64,000 bases of DNA from Niebla homalea (lineage: Eukaryota > Ascomycota > Lecanoromycetes > Lecanorales > Ramalinaceae), in contig JAHGAU010000030.1 in assembly GCA_019925105.1 (NCBI GenBank), positions 124,001 through 188,000 of the forward strand, given 5' to 3'. A model generated the notes under the pieces. The model was not told the DNA's origin, did not search any database, and saw only the letters and a list, made by a program, of their open reading frames with translations. Both the position numbers and the translations under genes were made by a program. Positions 1 to 11,137 of the stretch are shown here, piece after piece (the first letter of the stretch is position 1; the number at the start of each line of letters is the position of its first letter).

Positions 1-1070
1 TGTGACGGCTTCACCAACCCAGAACCCTGATCTGTTTTGGGGCATCCGTGGTGGAGGCACATTCGGATTTATCGTCGACGCCGTCATCAACACCGTCAGT
101 CTCGACCGCTCGGCCATGGTCTGGATGAACTTCTCCGCCGAGATCCGGCCCGAGGCGACGCAGAAATACCTCGACTGGGCATCCCAGCAAGACCCGTACT
201 TTAACTCGCAGCTGAACCTCTACAGCAGCACCGCCAGTGTGCTGGGCTGGTACGTGGGCAAGACCAAGGAGGAGCTCACCAGCATCGTTAAGACTTCCGG
301 CCTCATGGACCTGCCCGGCGCCCAGATCAAGATCTCGGGCAACTGCTCCAACGAGAACAGCCGCAATTTCTGGCTCTACACCCAGACCGAGTGTACCGAC
401 GACGCGACCGCCCACGAGCTCTTCGACTCGTGGTATAACGTCGTGCCCGACGACTTGGTGCCCCTCCCCGGCGTCACCAACGTTGCCTTCGACGATACCC
501 CCGTCCTCCCGGACCAGCCCAAGGCACAGCTCTGGCCGCGCATCTCCCTCATCAACAAGACCTATTTCATCACCAAGTCCAAACCCCTGACACCGGCGAT
601 TGTGAGCTACATCACGAAGATGAGCGGGGAGTTGCCCGCCGAGTTGGCGTTCTGGACCGAGATGACGAGCTTCAATATCAGTGTGCCGGCCACGGGCGCG
701 TTTGTGTGGCAGAATGAGGCAACGTATCTGTTTCGGTTCGAGGTGACGAGGAGTGAGAATGCAACGTTGGAGGCGATTGGACAGAAATTCATGGATGATT
801 TGGATGCCTACTTGGTTCCAAAGATTGGGTATGCTTGCGAATCAACCCCTCTCGTTGTCATGTATACGCATTAGGTTCTGACCACGGACGAGTAGGACCG
901 CAAGCTACTCCGGCTACGTTGACGCGCACATCAGCTCGAACCCGTACACGGCGTACTGGGGCGAGAACGTGTGCAAGCTCTCGCAGATCAAGAAGCGCTA
1001 CGATCCCACCAACTTCTTCACGAACCCCTTCGCGATAGGACCAACGCCGCCGCAGGGTGTACAATGCTGA
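1..1070 (+). CDS. FAD-linked oxidoreductase, berberine-bridge-like, 3' part (5' cut by window edge)
   Basis: This is the C-terminal 330 residues of a PCMH/FAD_binding_4 oxidase with a terminal BBE domain. Such enzymes carry covalent or tight FAD and oxidise alcohols, sugars or secondary metabolites, often outside the cell. The frame is already open at base 2. Two exons join in frame: up to 828, then 905-1070. The 76-nt intron 829-904 starts GTATGC, has a CTGAC branch candidate near 876 and ends CAAG; unspliced reading hits a stop at about 872. Near the left edge the motif NPDLFWGIRGGG is the usual end of the FAD-binding fold. The last exon carries the BBE signature (YWGENV, then KRYDPTNFF) and stops at 1068-1070. 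The FAD attachment residues lie outside the window. The substrate cannot be deduced. Family assignment is firm; the specific role is unknown. Confidence 0.93.
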
Positions 1071-2021
1071 TTGAGTCTATTGGAGAAGCCAGCGCGTGGG
1101 GACTACCAAGTCTAGAATTGTGTATTTTTCTGAGTCGATATTTGTACCTGTAATCCTCTCTAGGCAATAGACAAAGTTTCCTCTTGCTGAGTGGTGCATG
1201 GATTCGTGTGGAATATGTCGTTCTGGACCACTTCTATTGGACCGGGGTCCATCCAGCTTCCAACACTATGCCTTGAGCACCAAGATTATGTTAACGCTCG
1301 GGTTGCGGTGCTGGGTGCAAAAGGTTGACCAATCCCTGCATTATATAGGATACTAGGATCCCATCCTCGGTAAAGATATCTAATGTTCTTACGGTCACCT
1401 GGCCCCAGACACCCACGATTGTAGACATTGCCTCTATGGATCTATACACGAATGCGGCGCGAATGAGCATCGCCGTAGTCAGTACGAGGAAGGCTCAGAC
1501 CACCGTATCTAAACGTTGGGGAGTTTCAATTGTCAGCGATGCAGAAATTTGGACAGGATATTAACGACTAGAAAGCCACCACAACTCGAGTCGTTGTGGA
1601 CCGACTAGGCCCAGGATACGCCAGAAGATAGACGCTGTATCCAAGCTCGTATCGCAGACGAAAGCGGCCCAGCAAAGGCCGGCCCGAAAAGGGTTATATG
1701 AGCTTGAGGTAGCCTCTCAGGTCTCGAACGTAAATTCCTGTTCGGCATTCTTGCAAGAGGACGTCGGGGCGTCGGGCGCATTAGTATCGATCGAGCTTCA
1801 ATCATTGGTGACGCGATTGTCGTTAAGGGAGGGTTGCCGATTCATCTTAATCTTCAGCGACGAGGCTCTGGTTCCTCGTGGCGATGTTAAGCATGACATG
1901 TTTGCCATCGTCGTCATAAGTATCGTCGATGGATTGGGCGGATACGACCATGTTGCCATCAGCCTGGGAAGGCGTAAATATTGAAGGTGTTGGAAAGGGA
2001 ATGAGCAACTTGTCCGTGGTT
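1071..2021. other. Intergenic, no gene seen
   Basis: This is the 3' flank of the oxidase followed by sequence of normal base composition. Open frames here are short (under 85 codons), overlap one another on both strands, and lack motifs or splice signals that would join them. I see no repeat or RNA gene. Confidence 0.5.
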
Positions 2022-3716
2022 TCAATCTCCACACGTCGCTCTGCACATCAGAATGGCCTTACCAGCCTTTGGCCTGAGGGCTCCATGGTCTCGAGTGAGA
2101 GACGGGATTCGGTGGTCATGTAGAGGACAATTGGTACCCCAAAAGATTTGGGCAAGCACTGCCTGCGAAAGACAATGGGTCCGCGACGATTCCTCGAACT
2201 TGTTAAGAGGAGATTGGATTGAAACTTCAAGGTCGGAGCTTTTGTCTCTCATTTTCGAACGCGTCATGTATGTGGCAAGGCATGTTCTTGCTCGGACAAA
2301 CAGATATCGTATGTGCATGCTGAGCTGTTGGATGCGCTCTCGTTCAGAACAATGAAGAAGGGTGGACATGCTCACGCACGCGTTCAGAAGTACGTTGTGG
2401 GACTCGATCGCGACTAACACTGGGGTCATGACATTCTGCATGATCCAGTCAGTGTCCATATTCGCGGGCGCGCGCTTTGACCTGTTCGAGCCCGGGTCTG
2501 GGTGCTACAAAGGCGTGATCGTCATCAATGGGATTCACTCTTTGGCTCCGTCATAACGAAGGTAGTTGTCCGCTGATAGGTAAGCGTCTGCGGGGACGAT
2601 GAAGGATGTACGTATGAAGGTGGGGAGGTAGATGCCAGCGGACATCCACAGGCTCGCGTGCGAGGACATGATGTCGATTGACGACTCAATTCTGATGAGG
2701 ACCTCGACCGATTACATGGCCATCCGCAGGGGCGGGGAGACCAGCTTGTCCGGCATCATGGCATTATCTCTAGGCTCATTCTCACGCGGTCGCAGGCGAA
2801 AGCCAACAACGACGTGGTACTGTCGTCCTCCTACGAGGTCCGCATCGCAAAGCTACCGATCTGGCTCAGTCTGAGCCCGGTCAGGCAGTCCCAGCAATTG
2901 CGGGCGATCTTCACGTTGCCAACCAATAGGGTATAGCATGGTATCACGTCAGGCCAATGTGGGAGATCTTCCTCTTATTCCACTTTAAGACTTGCGGCCT
3001 TAATGCTGCCTTCGAGGACCAATTTTCTCGTCACCATGTCTGGATGTGCCATTGCCACATTTAATTGCATGACGGATAACGTGGTGAGAGGGGAGGGAGT
3101 CGTAGTACTTGTCCGTCATGGTCCATTCGGATGGCTCAAAGGTGCCTGCCACAGGGCTTCAGAACGCGCCATAGATTTAGGTGTAGACGGTCTGGAGGGA
3201 AGGGGCGTGGAGGGTGGCCTTAATGTAGTAGACGGCGTCAAAGGCATGATCCGTTGAAGACTGGATCGTGTTGATCCATCCATCGCAAGAGATGCACGAT
3301 GTGGAGGGATTCTGGAGGATGCGATGCTAGGATTTCAAAGGGACCGTCAGCATTCCAAGTGCGAAGAAAACGGGAAGATGGCAGTGTTGTCGAGATTGCT
3401 CTTGCTCATGACCTTGATGTTCTATGCGAATAACAATGGGAATCGTTCCCCAAAGCGCGTGTTGAAAATGTCTTCCAGAGTTGTATATTTGGTGCGGGGA
3501 ACCTCGGAAGGGGGCAACATTGCATACGTAATCTCTCATGTGCGGAATTCTCTGGAAAGCCTTGGCATTGAAAAATATTTCCCACCCGCAAATTGAACAG
3601 CCCAACTTTGAAATACTCCTTAACATGAAAGGTTCCCAAGGCACACAATATGATTTATGAGCTCTTGAATAAGAAATCATTAACTTTATACTGTTTATGT
3701 TAATGTATTCCACCAA
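2022..3716 (-). pseudogene. Decayed minus-strand coding remnant, family not recognised
   Basis: Several minus-strand frames look protein-like but are broken by stops and frame changes: 3327-3716 (129 codons), the stretch about 3230-3300 that continues it in another frame, about 2550-2830, and 2022-2459 (145 codons, starting MDTDWIMQNV). No single set of GT..AG introns that I could find joins them. The 145-codon piece has helical, Leu/Arg-rich composition, vaguely like a fungal transcription-factor middle domain, but without a diagnostic motif. The base changes are not those of RIP, so decay seems to be ordinary mutation. I treat this as an old gene remnant. Confidence is low because short open frames can arise by chance in DNA near 50% GC. 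Confidence 0.25.
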
Positions 3717-4097
3717 TATCGACTACAACTTATGATTTCTGAAAATATTGGAATGCCAAGAAATTCGAGCAAATTTTACACATGATTAATCTGTAGGTTA
3801 ACGAGCTTGGCATTACGCCCCCGCCATCTCCTCGAGAGTTCTTTTTGGTTTTTTGCTCCTTGCAATTGTTAATTGTTGCGCCATCATGAATCAAAGCTCG
3901 AGGCACAAGGCACAATAAGCGAAGGCATTATCAATTGAACGATGATCATCTCCTTTGTCGCCCCATCCTTTGAGTTCCAACGTATCTGATTCCCCAGATA
4001 ATAGCATTGTTCGTTGTATAAAGAAAGATTCAATACGATACCATCCAACATTGTTCAGAACGCTTCGCATAAAGGATGAGGAATCCTTGACACGGAC
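3717..4097. other. Intergenic, somewhat AT-rich
   Basis: No gene is seen. It lies upstream of the plus-strand ORF at 4098 and may hold its promoter; I could not pick out a convincing TATA box. Confidence 0.4.
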
Positions 4098-4700
4098 ATG
4101 GTTCACTCACAATCAACTGTCCAAATTTCACCGCATCATTACGATTCAACAGTCATGCCCAACTCACAAGCTTATATCTTTCCTTCATTGCCTTGGCTCA
4201 ATGCCAATGCCAATGCCAATGCCACTCTCCGCCATCCAATGTCAACCCATCCTCCTCCTTTGCTAAAGCGTTCTGAACAAGCGACCAAACCAACTCGCTG
4301 TACAGACGAGCTGGCCAAGCTAAACCTCAGCTATGGTAACCGTATACTTGCTCATGCCCTGGAATCCGAGAATAACAAAGAGCTTGTTAATCAATCTGAG
4401 CAGGTCTCCGCTAATCCTGAGAACGTCAAGTCCCAAGATTCGAATGATCTCAATGACAAGAGATCCAGCCAGCATACCCCCACTATAGGCGCTATTGACT
4501 TGAAGCAGGCCAAAGAACACGACGAGATACTCGGCAATGAGTCTTCCAACTCTACCAAATATCAAAATCGCTCTGACAATGACGTTCAGCTCGACTGCGA
4601 GCAGAGCCCTGGAGACCAGTACTCTGAGACTTTCTATGATACCCCACCATCCAAGACTACCATGAGACCGGGTCGACTGCCTCGCTTTCTGACACCGTAA
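4098..4700 (+). CDS. Hypothetical protein, low-complexity, hydrophilic (200 aa)
   Basis: This is a 200-codon frame from ATG to TAA. The product is rich in Ser, Asn, Gln and Glu and looks disordered. It has no signal peptide, membrane segment or recognised domain. A four-fold hexanucleotide repeat (ATGCCA) near 4200-4224 encodes an alternating Asn-Ala run, a common slippage site in fungal proteins. The stop shares its last base with the ATG of the next frame (TAATG at 4698-4702). Reading the second frame upstream of that ATG gives about 30 further open codons, so the two frames could be one gene joined by a very short intron or broken by a one-base shift. I do not recognise the family. Confidence 0.45.
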   Translation: MVHSQSTVQISPHHYDSTVMPNSQAYIFPSLPWLNANANANATLRHPMSTHPPPLLKRSEQATKPTRCTDELAKLNLSYGNRILAHALESENNKELVNQSEQVSANPENVKSQDSNDLNDKRSSQHTPTIGAIDLKQAKEHDEILGNESSNSTKYQNRSDNDVQLDCEQSPGDQYSETFYDTPPSKTTMRPGRLPRFLTP

Positions 4701-4999
4701 TGCCTGTCAATTTGGAGGAAAATGACCAGATGCCATCTGTAATCCAGGAGTGCGCGCCACACAAGGAGCTCAAGAGACTCGACCGCTCCTCCCAACATGT
4801 TGACTACTGTCCTGTCTGTTTCGAGACAACGTGCAGGGGAGCACAGAAAGAAGAGGCAAAGCAAGAATCTGTACCACCCTGTTGCCCTAAATCTGTTCAT
4901 ACAATACTGACGCGAGAAGAGGAGAGGGCTTCTACTGCCGCTCAGAACAAGGCACTACAACAGTTTTTTAGCTCACTGATGACGAGGGGCGCGCGATGA
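4700..4999 (+). CDS. Hypothetical small protein with CxxC..C motif (99 aa), possibly 3' half of the preceding gene
   Basis: This 99-codon frame starts at the ATG overlapping the previous stop and ends TGA at 4997-4999. The product has an acidic N-terminus, a short Cys cluster (DYCPVCFETTC at about residues 35-45, with two more Cys around residue 62), and a charged C-terminus ending FFSSLMTRGAR. The Cys spacing could bind zinc but matches no family I know. Because it abuts the upstream ORF without a gap, it is either the continuation of that gene (frameshift or missed intron) or a separate orphan. Confidence 0.35.
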   Translation: MPVNLEENDQMPSVIQECAPHKELKRLDRSSQHVDYCPVCFETTCRGAQKEEAKQESVPPCCPKSVHTILTREEERASTAAQNKALQQFFSSLMTRGAR

Positions 5000-5299
5000 A
5001 TCCAGGGGTGGACATCCAAGGGCGGAGAAAAGGGCGTTTCCTAGAAAGTATTGAGTTAACCCTAGACTGGAAGTGTACTCACATTGGAAACTTTCCCAAA
5101 CTTTCCTTTTTACACGCACGTTTGCTGGAGTTTTGCTTCGACAAAGATTATCCTTGCTTGACCCTTGTCCCACGGGCATCGTTACAATGCAGCTGCCGCT
5201 GTCTTCTCACCTTTAGGCCAAGGGACAGCCCGCATGGATGTCGACAGAAATTTAATATTACTCCTCCGCATTTAATGCCGGACTGAATTGGTTTGTTCT

Positions 5300-5720
5300 A
5301 GGGCGGGATGTGCATGCAGTGTGCAAAACGGGTCGCTAATCACCCTCGTTATCCTCTATCAAGGGGCGCTCAATTTGCTCCTTGGTCCGTTACAGGCGTG
5401 AAAGATTCTGCTGGGCCTGAAACCCTTGCATGGGGATTGGTGTATACTCCTCCAGAGGAATGTGATATTTGGATCTGGGTATTCGACGGTGGACGACATG
5501 TATTTGTCCTTATTGGGAACAGCGTTGTTTAATCTGTTTCATGATGAGTTATGGCTGAGAAAGCGCCGTGCGTTGATTCTTTATTTTTGGGGAGAAGCAC
5601 ATGTGATTGTTAATACAGCCTTGCGATTCTCACTTGCTTTCCCATCATTCTCCACCGCTTTGGAGGCTTTACCGAGAGTTTTGATGTTCTATTCGGAGAG
5701 GATTGTGTCCTTGATTTAGA
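5300..5720 (+). pseudogene. Decayed gene copy A, related to the fragment at 16966-17210
   Basis: This is a broken plus-strand reading frame whose peptide around 5465-5530 contains IWIWVFDGGRHVFVLIGN. The fragment at about 17049-17100 reads IWTFDAGRDVISLKEK in the same relative place. Upstream, both copies also share a GGCC-GAACCCTTG-like nucleotide block (about 5414-5432 and 16971-16987) followed by ATTGGTGT. Stops and shifts interrupt the frame on either side. The two segments therefore look like diverged, dead relatives of one gene. I cannot name the family. Confidence 0.35.
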
Positions 5721-6576
5721 TTGTCTTCCTTTCAGAATGACTGAGTGTTGTATAGCTATTGTCATTATTAGCTGTCTCATCTTCACTCGTAATTATTAAT
5801 GACCTTTGAGTGCCACGGCAAAAGCTGTATGTGTTTCATTCAAGACCTCTCACGCCTTCCGCACGAGCAACAACCCGAATAGAAAGGCTGCATCCATGCG
5901 CCACCCGATTCTTGGGCCTCGGCCTCCTCCTCACTTAGCCCCAATTTTGGCTCTCCCGGGGGTGGACAGTGACCATATGACGACTCGGTCGTCGTGACGG
6001 TATGGAGCCCCAACATGAGGTAGTGGCTTAAGGGGCTCTGTGATCGGATTGATGCTCTTGGGATGACCAAAATCGCGCATTTCGCCAGACTCTAAAGCCG
6101 GCCCATGTTTAGATGGAAGATGTTTGCCAAGGCAGCCACCAGCCGGATAGAAGCAGACTGACCGAACGCCATCTCTTTAGCTTCGGCTGACTACTGATTT
6201 TGGTGATAAGTATGTCTTTAGTAGCGTGATTTATTAAACTCTTCCCACATGAATAGCAATGCTCTTAAGATCCTTCTTTGCCATACTCTTCCAATCTCTG
6301 ATCAATCAAAGAAAAAAAGGAAAGTAAGCAAGGTCTTTACACTTCTTTTTGCACGACTTGACCTATCATATTTCTACTTACCCCAATGATGCAATCATCC
6401 GCGCAGAGCGATCTTTTCTTTGTTGTCTTTAGATTAGTCCTGGAGTCAAGCGTTTCTTCAAGATATTTGGGCGGGTACATTATAATCTCTTTCGTTACGC
6501 TTTTCGTGCGACGCAATATAAATCAAGCTAATCTCTTTCCTGGTTAAGGCTGTTTATTCATCTAACTGTCCTGATT
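5721..6576. other. Intergenic and promoter region of the 6577 gene
   Basis: No gene is seen. From about 6230 to 6560 the plus strand is rich in C and T, with many TCTTT stretches, as in fungal promoters and leaders. Confidence 0.45.
6517..6523 (+). promoter_or_regulatory. TATA-like box upstream of the 6577 ORF
   Basis: The heptamer TATAAAT lies 54 nt before the ATG at 6577, inside a CT-rich leader. This spacing is acceptable for a fungal core promoter. It is supported by sequence and position only. Confidence 0.4.
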
Positions 6577-6987
6577 ATGAAGCCTGATTCGAAATGCAGC
6601 TTCCTTCTGTACTGCTTATTACTACTACTTATCACGTTGACCCAAACATCTGGCTTCCTCAACCATTCGGACGGCACTAACGTCTCAGGATCTAGAAGTC
6701 CAATAACGATTACTATCATTATCCCTACATCCGCCGCCTCCAAGTCCATCCGACGGGAAGGCAACAATAACACCGTCGACCTTGCCTATCTTTACTATTC
6801 GTTCCTCGAAATCAGAGTCGCATCAATCCAAAAGCGTTTTGGACCGTCAGCAGCTACCGGAACGGCAGTAGCGGGCAGCAAGTCAACACAATCTGCGAAG
6901 AGGCTACAAAACACAGACCCGGTTCCCTCCTCACCCGTCGCCGGGCCTCAACAAGAGCAAGAAGAGGAGGATGATAGCTACGTCTAA
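6577..6987 (+). CDS. Putative small secreted protein or gene 5' exon (136 aa), orphan
   Basis: The product begins with a charged start and a long hydrophobic core (about residues 9-23: LLYCLLLLLITLTQT), a good signal peptide. It then continues Ser/Thr/Asn-rich and ends in an acidic Glu/Asp tail before TAA at 6985-6987. The same frame stays open after this stop for 44 codons, then after a TAG at about 7120 to near 7530, including a hydrophobic helix (GVLLMMALGLFFLQM) and more membrane-like sequence. Two introns whose lengths are multiples of three would remove both stops: about 6982-7038 (57 nt) and about 7119-7211 (93 nt). Their donors are weak. The gene may be a longer membrane protein, or a shortened one. 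No family is recognised. Confidence 0.45.
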   Translation: MKPDSKCSFLLYCLLLLLITLTQTSGFLNHSDGTNVSGSRSPITITIIIPTSAASKSIRREGNNNTVDLAYLYYSFLEIRVASIQKRFGPSAATGTAVAGSKSTQSAKRLQNTDPVPSSPVAGPQQEQEEEDDSYV

Positions 6988-7390
6988 GGATCAGGCGAGT
7001 CACCCCACTGGAACCGACTCAAACAACGATGCAGCAAGATGGTAACATATGATGTCCCCGTCCGACCTATCCTTGGCGTTCTTCTCATGATGGCATTGGG
7101 ACTATTCTTCTTGCAAATGGTGTAGGCACACATCTACAGACTATGCTGGAAGTTTGGACGGTCCCGATACTCACCGGGCTCCTCCTCCTCCTTCGCATAC
7201 TCTGAACGCAAGGGCAGCCCAAATGATACTAAAGTCCCGTTTCAATCTATTAGCGAACGCTGTCTGGGTGCGTGGATCTTTCCAGCCAGAATCTTCTCAG
7301 CCACTCTGGTACTTACTTCAATTTCAATCCTGGCTGATATCAGGCTTCCAGTCTATTGTTTGCTCAAAGTCGATATAAGCAAGTCATTTT

Positions 7391-7500
7391 CTATCCAAAC
7401 ATCTCTTTCTCTTTCTATCCAAACATCTCTTTCTCTTTCTATCCAAACACCTCTTTCTCTTTCTATCCAAACATCTCTTTCTCTTTCTATCCTTTCTCTT
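7391..7500. repeat. 24-bp tandem repeat, about 4.5 copies
   Basis: The unit CTATCCAAACATCTCTTTCT plus CTTT repeats from 7391, 7415, 7439 and 7463, with a partial fifth copy at 7487. The third copy has one T-to-C change. The unit length is a multiple of three, so every frame through it reads an 8-residue repeat. It lies 140-250 bp upstream of the 7641 gene in its CT-rich promoter region. Confidence 0.95.
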
Positions 7501-7548
7501 CAGCTATCAAACGATACAAAGCTTTTTTGACTCTCGCCCTCTCACTCT

Positions 7549-7571
7549 CACACACGCACACACACACACAC
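7549..7571. repeat. (CA)n microsatellite
   Basis: A short CA dinucleotide run with one G interruption, about 70 bp upstream of the ATG at 7641, in the likely 5' leader. Confidence 0.9.
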
Positions 7572-7640
7572 CGCTACACCTATTCAGCTCCATTGTCACT
7601 CTTAAGCCACTTAAGGGGATCATAGATATTCAAGGTCAGA

Positions 7641-8545
7641 ATGGACGAACAGGTACGGCGCGCTACAGTGACCAATATTGCAATCATCACGGTTGCACTT
7701 GTCACCGCAGCAGCTTTGACAGCAGGTCCCGATTCCGCATTTCTGGCCCACAAGGGCTACCTCATTGGGCTGCTCCCATACATAATCCAAGACTTCGCAA
7801 AGTCTCTAACTTTGCACAACCTCTATCGGGTAAGTCCACCTTATCTCTTTCTCCTGGATTCTCTTTCTCTTCAGTATTGAAGGACAGATCAGAAGCTTAG
7901 TTGACCTCTTTTTTTCCCCATTAGGCTCTCGGGAAACTTCTCACACCCGAACCATATCACTACCTCGCCCAACATCTCGCCACTCTTCACAATCTGCTCT
8001 CCCCCGATGTCTCCACTCGGACATACAAAAAACTCATTGATTATGCCAATCAAGTCGGCGCCGTACTTCTCATATCCTATCCTCCCCTTCGAGACGTCGC
8101 CCTCCACGTTCACTCGGCCATTACCGACAGACTGCCATCCTGCGATCAGCACCCTGTCCTCCCTCGTATTTACGCCAGTGTCAGCAGGATCAAAAACCTC
8201 TTCACCTATACCACCACGGTCGTCACCGAGTTCTCTACCGCACTCTATGGTTTATACCAAACCTTGGTTCGGCTGGTGGGGATACCGACTTCTGCTTTCT
8301 TTTGCCTGCTGGTCCTGGTGAAGGTGGTCGAAGGAACATACCAAATGATTCTCATGGCCGCCCGTCTCGGCAGTCAGTGTATGTTGGTCAGGCTTGGTGT
8401 GAGGGGCATGTCCAGGGTATTGATTATGTTTGCGGTATTGATTGTTGGAGGAGGGGTGTTGATTTGTCTTAATTGTCATGGGATGGGAATGGAGTCGCTC
8501 TTGAGGTACCCCTTTGAGAAAGTGGACTTATACCATCGTGAATAA
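7641..8545 (+). CDS. Hypothetical multi-pass membrane protein, two exons (269 aa)
   Basis: The exons are 7641-7829 and 7925-8545. The 95-nt intron begins GTAAGT, has a TTGAC branch candidate near 7900 and ends TTAG; both junctions fall between codons, and the joined frame is open to TAA at 8543-8545. The N-terminus (MDEQVRRATV) is followed by a hydrophobic stretch at about residues 11-30. The middle is soluble-looking and rich in His, Leu and Ser. Two more hydrophobic helices follow near the C-terminus (GIPTSAFFCLLVLVKVV and VLIMFAVLIVGGGVLICL). The canonical splice sites and the long open second exon argue that the gene is real. No catalytic motif or known family is apparent. The CT-rich, repeat-containing upstream region is probably its promoter. 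Confidence 0.72.
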
Positions 8546-10059
8546 GTTTTGTATGCAATAGTGACAAACCTCACACAAGATTGTATCCAGTTGTGAAGCA
8601 GCAGTACCTACCTGAAGTGCCATACCGGAACTGCATCCAGGCGTGAGCCCAAGTAGTGTCACGACCCGATGCGCGGGTGAGGTCGAGATTGCGGATGCGT
8701 AGCCCGTTGTAGGCGCCCCCAGTGAGTAGATGATGCCGCCCACAGCTGCCATTGATTATTTGGAATCACAATCGTGCCTCGTAACGATAAGCTGCCGCTT
8801 AATTCCATTACGGAGGACCGACTATGCTGTGTCATCCATCCACCACTTTTATTATCCAAGTGTGATCCTCCTCCAGAGCCGTCGTCAAGCTGTGCCGAAG
8901 ACCGTTATATTCTCAAAGGCGAGGGTGATTCACTGCGCACGCAACTTCTCGGACGCATGGATGGCACCTGGGAGTGTTGGCCCACCAGGGACAACTGGAC
9001 CAAGAGGACAGCAATGGATATCGGTCGTTCCAAGGCGGAGAGGATGGTAACGAGGATCCTGGGTCATCTCAGGATAATACTCCACAGTCACCTCGTAATT
9101 TGGTGAAGTGTTTTCCGCTTATCTTTGATTGCTGTAGGGTCGACGATATGCGCGAACTAGCTGGAGTAAATTTCCTGGTGGGAGAACTCTAGCATCTTTT
9201 GAACCATACAACCTGAAAGAGGCAGAGTGCAGAAAATAATCACAACCATTGGCTTCGCCCGTTGCCCGAAATTTCCTACCTAGCCTTCATGCTGGAGCGA
9301 CCGACTAAGTCGCCACCGGCAATACTTGGAGGACCATCTCGATCGTCCGTTCGTCCAATCCGAAAACCGCTTCCAGCAGAGGCTCATCCTTTCGCCCCCG
9401 GGAATTTAACCCGCCGCCGGTCGCCAACCTGCTGGCTGGTGAGACTTAACGATGCACTGATCTCAAACTCGAAAGGCCAACGTTATGAGGCTCTGCAAGC
9501 CCGCCGAATCATGGCGATTGCGCTCCGACAGCGCGGCCTCCTTGATCTCGTCGTCATCATTCTCGGAAAGGTAGCGCGGTTAAATAGCTAGCACGCAACT
9601 GCTTCACTGTCAGCGCTTTGCGAGTCCGAGATTCGGCATCTGAGTTCCATTAATAAGTGCGGAAGGGATTTAAGGCTGGAGTCTGGGAGTGGCATCACCA
9701 CGCACGTTAGTAACGCCGATCTGATGAAAGACCTGGAGTAGTCCTCCAATCCCCACATGGTCAAGACAAAGATGCTGTAACGTAGTACTCGGATGTGTTT
9801 TTCGTAGACTTGTCTGCTGCGGGCAGTAAAACCCAGATACGGACGATTATTGAGTTCTCAAAGACAGACTGTGCGTCGCCTTCAGACATGCAGTCAGTGT
9901 CGTACGCTCGCGGCGTGTGTATGTTCCTTGTTTCTTGATCAGCGGCAAGACGGGCATATTGCGCCTGACACGGTTTAATCAGCTTTCTTATGCGAGTATA
10001 TGGGTTGTGCAGTTGAGCCGCATTGCTGACTGGGGGTCTTTGGCCAAATTGCTGAACTC
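8546..10059. other. No supported gene; scattered short open frames
   Basis: The longest frames (8774-9106 plus, 110 codons; 9262-9591 plus, 109 codons) overlap others of equal length and show no motif. On the minus strand about 9470-9575 reads an acidic, helix-like peptide containing NDDDEIKEAALSER, which may be a fragment of a dead exon; nothing around it extends it convincingly. Confidence 0.4.
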
Positions 10060-10119
10060 GTAAAGTAGGACGAAGTAAAGTAGGACGAAGTAAAGTAGGA
10101 CGAAGTAAAGTAGGACGAG
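10060..10119. repeat. 15-bp tandem repeat, 4 copies
   Basis: The unit GTAAAGTAGGACGAA is repeated exactly at 10060, 10075 and 10090, with a last copy at 10105 ending GAG. Outside any supported gene. Confidence 0.95.
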
Positions 10120-11137
10120 GATCTTGTACCAGAGATTGATGTCTTTACGAAGATCGGAAACTTTGGTTGGCTCAGGTACTGGGGTACTGCTGCAGCGCTG
10201 TACGGGCCTTGAAGCTTGCTTTGGCATCCCGTAACAGGTCGATATCGAACCCCTGCACTTTCACGAGTACTCAGGTATTATTAACATAAGGTTGTCGTAC
10301 GGAAATTATGAATGATGATGGCGGCTTTAAAAAATTCAATGTTCGGGCTGTATGAAAACAAAGTAAGTACTTGGAACTTAGAAGAAATAGGAGGAGGAGG
10401 ATGATTCTGTAACGCGAGATAACAATAATATATTAAAAGCATAATGTCTCGGTTCTTATATGAACAATACAGAGTAATAGCATGGACGAGAAGCCGGTTG
10501 AATCTAGGAGCTCACCGCTGTCGTGGGTGGTACCCTGCAGGGATTGGTCTCTTTTGGTGATCCCCGAAGTGAAAATCAAAGCTGAGTGATAGGATTTTTA
10601 AAAAATGTCGTTTGGAGTATTAGAATAGATTATCTTCAGCCTGATGAGAAGCGAGGTCAGGATTTTTCGTTCTATGAAGGCATCGCTGTCGTCCAAATGG
10701 CTCAGGATATGATAAAGAGAGTCCGTATAGCCTTCAATTGCTTCCATCGTGGCAAGCAGACTGTGAACAAGGGGAAGTGGACTATAGAGACTTATCGGCG
10801 ACCTTATTCACAAGAGCGCAATCTGAGCTGCCCTTGAATATTGGGTACCGTGCAGTGCAAGGAGCAACTTCTGGACACTGTTAGTTGAAAATGAGAGCTA
10901 CAATTAGAAGAAGCTTTCGGATCTATTTGTCCTGCCAGAGAGGCAAGCTTGCTTTATCTAAGGCTCGGGATCTTCGAAGCGTAAAACAGCCATACCCAAA
11001 TGTAAAGAGGGTGATTGCTAAAAAGCGACTTCCTCTCTCCAACCAAGAATGTACACTATAACCTCGATAGGCTTGCTGGGAGGCGATCACCAATGGAGGA
11101 AGCAGGATTACCATCACGCCAGTTGGATGACAGGCAA
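10120..11137. other. No supported gene
   Basis: Open frames at 10586-10837 (plus, 83 codons) and 10923-11117 (minus, 64 codons) have no motif, no splice partner and no neighbour context. The region is intergenic as far as I can see, and may contain the 3' flank of the 11138 gene. Confidence 0.4.

Noticed and set aside
2362..2556. Plus-strand frames in 2053-2874
   Set aside because: They overlap protein-like minus-strand frames and carry no motif; probable shadows of the remnant on the other strand.
9262..9591. 109-codon plus-strand frame
   Set aside because: No motif, and opposite a more protein-like minus-strand fragment; too weak to list as a gene.
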